Source: Albidovulum sp. (GTDB lineage: Bacteria > Pseudomonadota > Alphaproteobacteria > Rhodobacterales > Rhodobacteraceae). From it: a stretch of 40,446 bases of DNA. The stretch is taken from NCBI GenBank assembly GCA_015491895.1, contig WFVA01000031.1, positions 1 through 40,446 of the forward strand. The letters run 5' to 3'. Every line of letters starts with the position of its first letter. Position 1 is the stretch's first letter. The translations under genes and the position numbers were made by a program. Positions 38,274 to 40,446 of the stretch are shown here, in pieces. The notes beneath the pieces are model-generated. The model was not told where the DNA came from. It did no database searches and saw nothing but the letters and a program-made list of their open reading frames with translations.

Positions 38274-38813
38274 TCAGTCACAATCATGGCTGCGCGCCTT
38301 CAGCCAGTCCATCAGCGCCATCAGCACGCCGGAGACGACAAAGGTGAGATGCAGGATCACCATCCAGCGCAGCTCGTGCGATGCCAGCGCCACATCGATC
38401 TCGCCCTTGCCGACCTCCATGAAACGCTTCAGGAGCTGTATCCCCGAAATGGCCACGATGGAGCCGATCAGCTTGATCTTGAGGCCGGAGAAATCGATCC
38501 GGCCCATCCAGTCGGGACGATCGTCCTTCTCCACCACATCGAATTTCGAAACGAAATTCTCGTAGCCCGAGAAGATCACGATGAGCAGCAGATTGCCCGC
38601 CAGCGCCATGTCGATCAGCGTCAGCAGCATGACGACGACCTTGTCGCCGTCCATCTTCGCAAGCTGGGGGATGTAGTGCAGCAATTCGCGCGCGAAAACG
38701 AACATCAGCATGAAAAGCGCGATGACCAGCCCGAGATAGACAGGCGCCAGCAGCCAGCGCGAGGCGAAGAGCAACTGCTCGAATTTCATTTCCAGCGGGT
38801 TCTTTCCGTTCAT
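38274..38813 (-). CDS. UPF0114 / TIGR00645 family membrane protein (YqhA-like)
   Basis: Integral membrane protein of 179 residues, function unknown. Four hydrophobic segments are visible ([76 protein letters not shown]). The N-terminal [13 protein letters not shown] is a family hallmark. The ATG at 38813 is chosen since AGGAGG lies 6 bases upstream; the ATG two codons earlier would be too close. It lies 17 bp before hisC and is probably first in that operon. Confidence 0.9.
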   Translation of the reverse strand: MNGKNPLEMKFEQLLFASRWLLAPVYLGLVIALFMLMFVFARELLHYIPQLAKMDGDKVVVMLLTLIDMALAGNLLLIVIFSGYENFVSKFDVVEKDDRPDWMGRIDFSGLKIKLIGSIVAISGIQLLKRFMEVGKGEIDVALASHELRWMVILHLTFVVSGVLMALMDWLKARSHDCD

Positions 38814-38876
38814 CTCCATCCTCCTGGCCCTCCCCCTGATACGCGAGCCCTGCCGCAGGCCGCAAGGGCGGTGCAT

Positions 38877-38914
38877 GAAAAAGGCCGCGCCGGGCGCCCG
38901 GTGCGGCCTTTCTG
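38877..38914 (-). terminator. Terminator of rpsD
   Basis: AAAGGCCGC (38880-38888) and GCGGCCTTT (38903-38911) form a perfect 9-bp outer stem. The 14-base interior adds several more GC pairs. On the - strand it ends in CCTTTTTC, about 20 bp after the rpsD stop. Confidence 0.9.
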
Positions 38915-38931
38915 CAGCGATTTCCGAAAGA

Positions 38932-39552
38932 TCAGTTCTTCGCGTAGAATTCCACCACCAGGTTGGGTTCCATGACCACCGGATAGGGCACGTCGGAAAG
39001 GGCCGGCGTGCGCAGGAACTTGGCGGTCATCTTCGAGTGATCCACCTCGATGTATTCGGGCACGTCGCGCTCGGGGAGCTGGATCGCCTCCAGCACGATC
39101 GCAAGTTGCTTGGAGCGGTCGCGCACCTCGATCACATCGCCTTCCTTCACCCGGTAGGAGGGGATGTTGACGCGCCGGCCGTTCACCTTCACATGCCCGT
39201 GGTTGACGAACTGGCGGGCGGCGAAGATCGTCGGCACGAACTTGGCGCGGTAAACCACGGCATCGAGGCGGCGCTCGAGAAGGCCGATCAGGTTTTCGCC
39301 GGTGTCGCCCTTCTGGCGCTCGGCCTCGGCGTAGATGCGGCGGAACTGCTTTTCGGTGATGTCACCGTAATAGCCCTTCAGCTTCTGCTTGGCGCGCAGC
39401 TGGATGCCGAAATCGGAAAGCTTGCCCTTGCGGCGCTGGCCGTGCTGGCCGGGGCCGTATTCGCGCCGGTTCACCGGCGATTTCGGGCGGCCCCAGATGT
39501 TTTCGCCCATGCGGCGATCGATCTTGTACTTGGCAGACGTGCGTTTGGTCAC
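38932..39552 (-). CDS. rpsD: 30S ribosomal protein S4
   Basis: Primary 16S rRNA-binding protein (206 residues) that starts assembly of the 30S body. It has the long alphaproteobacterial N terminus [20 protein letters not shown], then the core, then the S4 RNA-binding domain ([20 protein letters not shown] ... [14 protein letters not shown]). A GAAGGAGA ribosome-binding site precedes a GTG start at 39552. It is transcribed alone here, from the promoter at 39735-39762 to the terminator at 38877-38914. Confidence 0.97.
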   Translation of the reverse strand: MTKRTSAKYKIDRRMGENIWGRPKSPVNRREYGPGQHGQRRKGKLSDFGIQLRAKQKLKGYYGDITEKQFRRIYAEAERQKGDTGENLIGLLERRLDAVVYRAKFVPTIFAARQFVNHGHVKVNGRRVNIPSYRVKEGDVIEVRDRSKQLAIVLEAIQLPERDVPEYIEVDHSKMTAKFLRTPALSDVPYPVVMEPNLVVEFYAKN

Positions 39553-39734
39553 GGCTGATCTCCTTCATGTGCCCGGAGAGCCGGGCGTTTCGTGAAGGGC
39601 GTTGTCCTCTGGATTTACCCGGCTGCGCGGCCGCGCGCGAGCGCTCCCGCATCACCGGCACCCGACAGGCATCCCCTTGCGGGGGCCACCAACACCAATG
39701 AAGAACCGGCCCGCGCGGGGCCGGAACGGGGCTG
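39553..39734 (-). promoter_or_regulatory. Long structured 5' leader of rpsD
   Basis: From the probable start near 39728 to the GTG there are about 175 untranslated bases. A 7-bp stem (CCGGCCC with GGGCCGG) opens the leader near 39705-39723. A further short hairpin, GCCCGG...CCGGGC, lies near 39572-39587 just before the ribosome-binding site. S4 is known to repress its own mRNA in some bacteria, so a regulatory leader is plausible but unproven here. Confidence 0.4.
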
Positions 39735-39762
39735 CTTATACAGGCGCGCGGGCGCGTGTCAA
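39735..39762 (-). promoter_or_regulatory. Strong sigma70 promoter of rpsD
   Basis: On the - strand, a perfect TTGACA (39757-39762) and TATAAG (39735-39740) are 16 bases apart. The TGA inside the -35 box is also the stop codon of the upstream Hint gene (39759-39761). Confidence 0.85.
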
Positions 39763-40446
39763 CACCTGCGCCGGCGCCCGGCGGCAGAAAGCGCGCCATC
39801 CTCCTTCAGGATCTCGGCTTCAAGCGGCCCGATGCAGCGCCGGGCCGGGGCGCCATAGGCCGCGGGGCTCTCGCCCAGCGCCGGGAGGGCCGAGAGGAGG
39901 CGGGCGCGGTCATCGGGGCTGATGGTTTCCATGTCGGCCTCGGCGGGGTTGAAGCTTTCGCTCTCGATCCCGTTGGCCCAGAGCACCTGATGACGTTCGA
40001 ACATGAGGTGGATATAGCGCACCTCGCGCAGGCGGTGATCGATGAGGATGCTGTGATCGTTCACGAGATCGCCTGCCCGCGCCAGCACTTCGGGCTCATT
40101 GAAGAGCCTGCGCGCGGCGGTGCCGCGGATCAGCAGCCGGTGGGAGGGGGATACCAGCAGATCGCCCTCGGGCGCCTCCTCGCCAAGCGCGCCGGCGCGG
40201 ATGCGCACCGGGCGCAGGGCTGGCCGGGCAAAGAGGCGCGCGCCGCTCATGCGCCGGCTGGCGCGCCAGATGATTGCTTGCGGGCCGTCATCGCGTGTCA
40301 GCACGAGATCGCCCTCGCGCAGGGCCTCGACCGGGCGTGCGCCTTCCGGCGTGCGCAGAAGCGTGCCGGGGGTGAAGCAGATCACCCCCTGCCCCGGGTT
40401 CGGGCCGCTTTTCCGGGCACACCCCTCCCGCCCCGCTCTCCTGATC
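39759..40446 (-). CDS. Hint-domain (Hint_2) protein, 5' end outside the window
   Basis: The 208 residues from GTG 40385 begin ICFTPGTLLRTPEG, the start of a Hint (hedgehog/intein) domain with its nucleophilic Cys. RPVEALREGDLVLTRDDG and VSPSHRLLI follow. Near the end, YIHLMFERHQVLWANGIESE is a usual Hint_2 motif. The frame stays open through 40446 (reading ...SGPNPGQGV before the Cys), and in related proteins the Hint domain follows an N-terminal region. I therefore treat this as a 5'-truncated gene; the true start is not visible. Such domains can self-cleave, but the Rhodobacterales versions are uncharacterised. Confidence 0.8.
   Translation of the reverse strand, partial: IRRAGREGCARKSGPNPGQGVICFTPGTLLRTPEGARPVEALREGDLVLTRDDGPQAIIWRASRRMSGARLFARPALRPVRIRAGALGEEAPEGDLLVSPSHRLLIRGTAARRLFNEPEVLARAGDLVNDHSILIDHRLREVRYIHLMFERHQVLWANGIESESFNPAEADMETISPDDRARLLSALPALGESPAAYGAPARRCIGPLEAEILKEDGALSAAGRRRRC

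Overview
This GC-rich window looks like ordinary chromosome from an alphaproteobacterium, most likely a Rhodobacterales (Rhodobacteraceae/Paracoccaceae-type) species. The evidence is the F1-only ATP synthase operon (atpHAGDC with no F0 genes beside it), the DUF2125, YcgN-type and Hint_2 proteins, a manganese-type pyrophosphatase, strong C/G preference at third codon positions, and a dispersed intergenic repeat (GCCTCCGGCGGGGATAT...GATGA) of the kind I recall from this group. That taxonomic call is inferred from gene content. I see about 38 protein genes, no rRNA or tRNA, no CRISPR array, no transposase and no integrase.

Layout. 1-5 kb: Mn-pyrophosphatase and a HAD-like phosphatase (+), convergent with an acyl-CoA synthetase (-), then moaA (+). 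5-8.7 kb: a small secreted protein, a class I glutamine amidotransferase, an M20 amidohydrolase and argE (all -). 9-14.7 kb: a five-gene dipeptide-type ABC importer (ATPase, ATPase, binding protein, permease, permease) running divergently from argE and closed by a strong terminator. The argE/M20 pair facing the importer suggests a take-up-and-hydrolyse module for peptides or N-acyl amino acids. 14.8-17.8 kb: a MaoC hydratase, then ribF, a YcgN cysteine-cluster protein and threonine aldolase, the last three translationally coupled. 17.8-20 kb: an alpha/beta hydrolase (-) and prs (+). 20-25 kb: atpHAGDC (-) with a promoter candidate and a terminator. 25-29.4 kb: a methyltransferase-like gene divergent from gloB, then clpA. 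29.5-34 kb: an M23 peptidase with a suspected 5' frameshift, convergent with a MotA/ExbB-like plus MotB/OmpA-like pair carrying a very long coiled coil, preceded by a ChaC-type cyclotransferase. 34-39 kb: a DUF2125 protein (+), then a UPF0114 protein-hisC-tyrA-extensin operon (-). 39-40.4 kb: rpsD with a clear sigma70 promoter and long leader, and a Hint-domain gene cut by the window end.

Most genes are housekeeping. The less explained items are: the MotAB-like proton-channel pair with a roughly 415-residue periplasmic coiled coil; a family of oriented 3'-end repeats found next to stop codons; the frame-split signal peptide of the M23 protein; a two-copy PGVKRSLRP repeat in the extensin-like protein; and the rpsD leader. 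I did not find a convincing new defence or mobile system, and the MotAB-like pair lacks Zorya partners.
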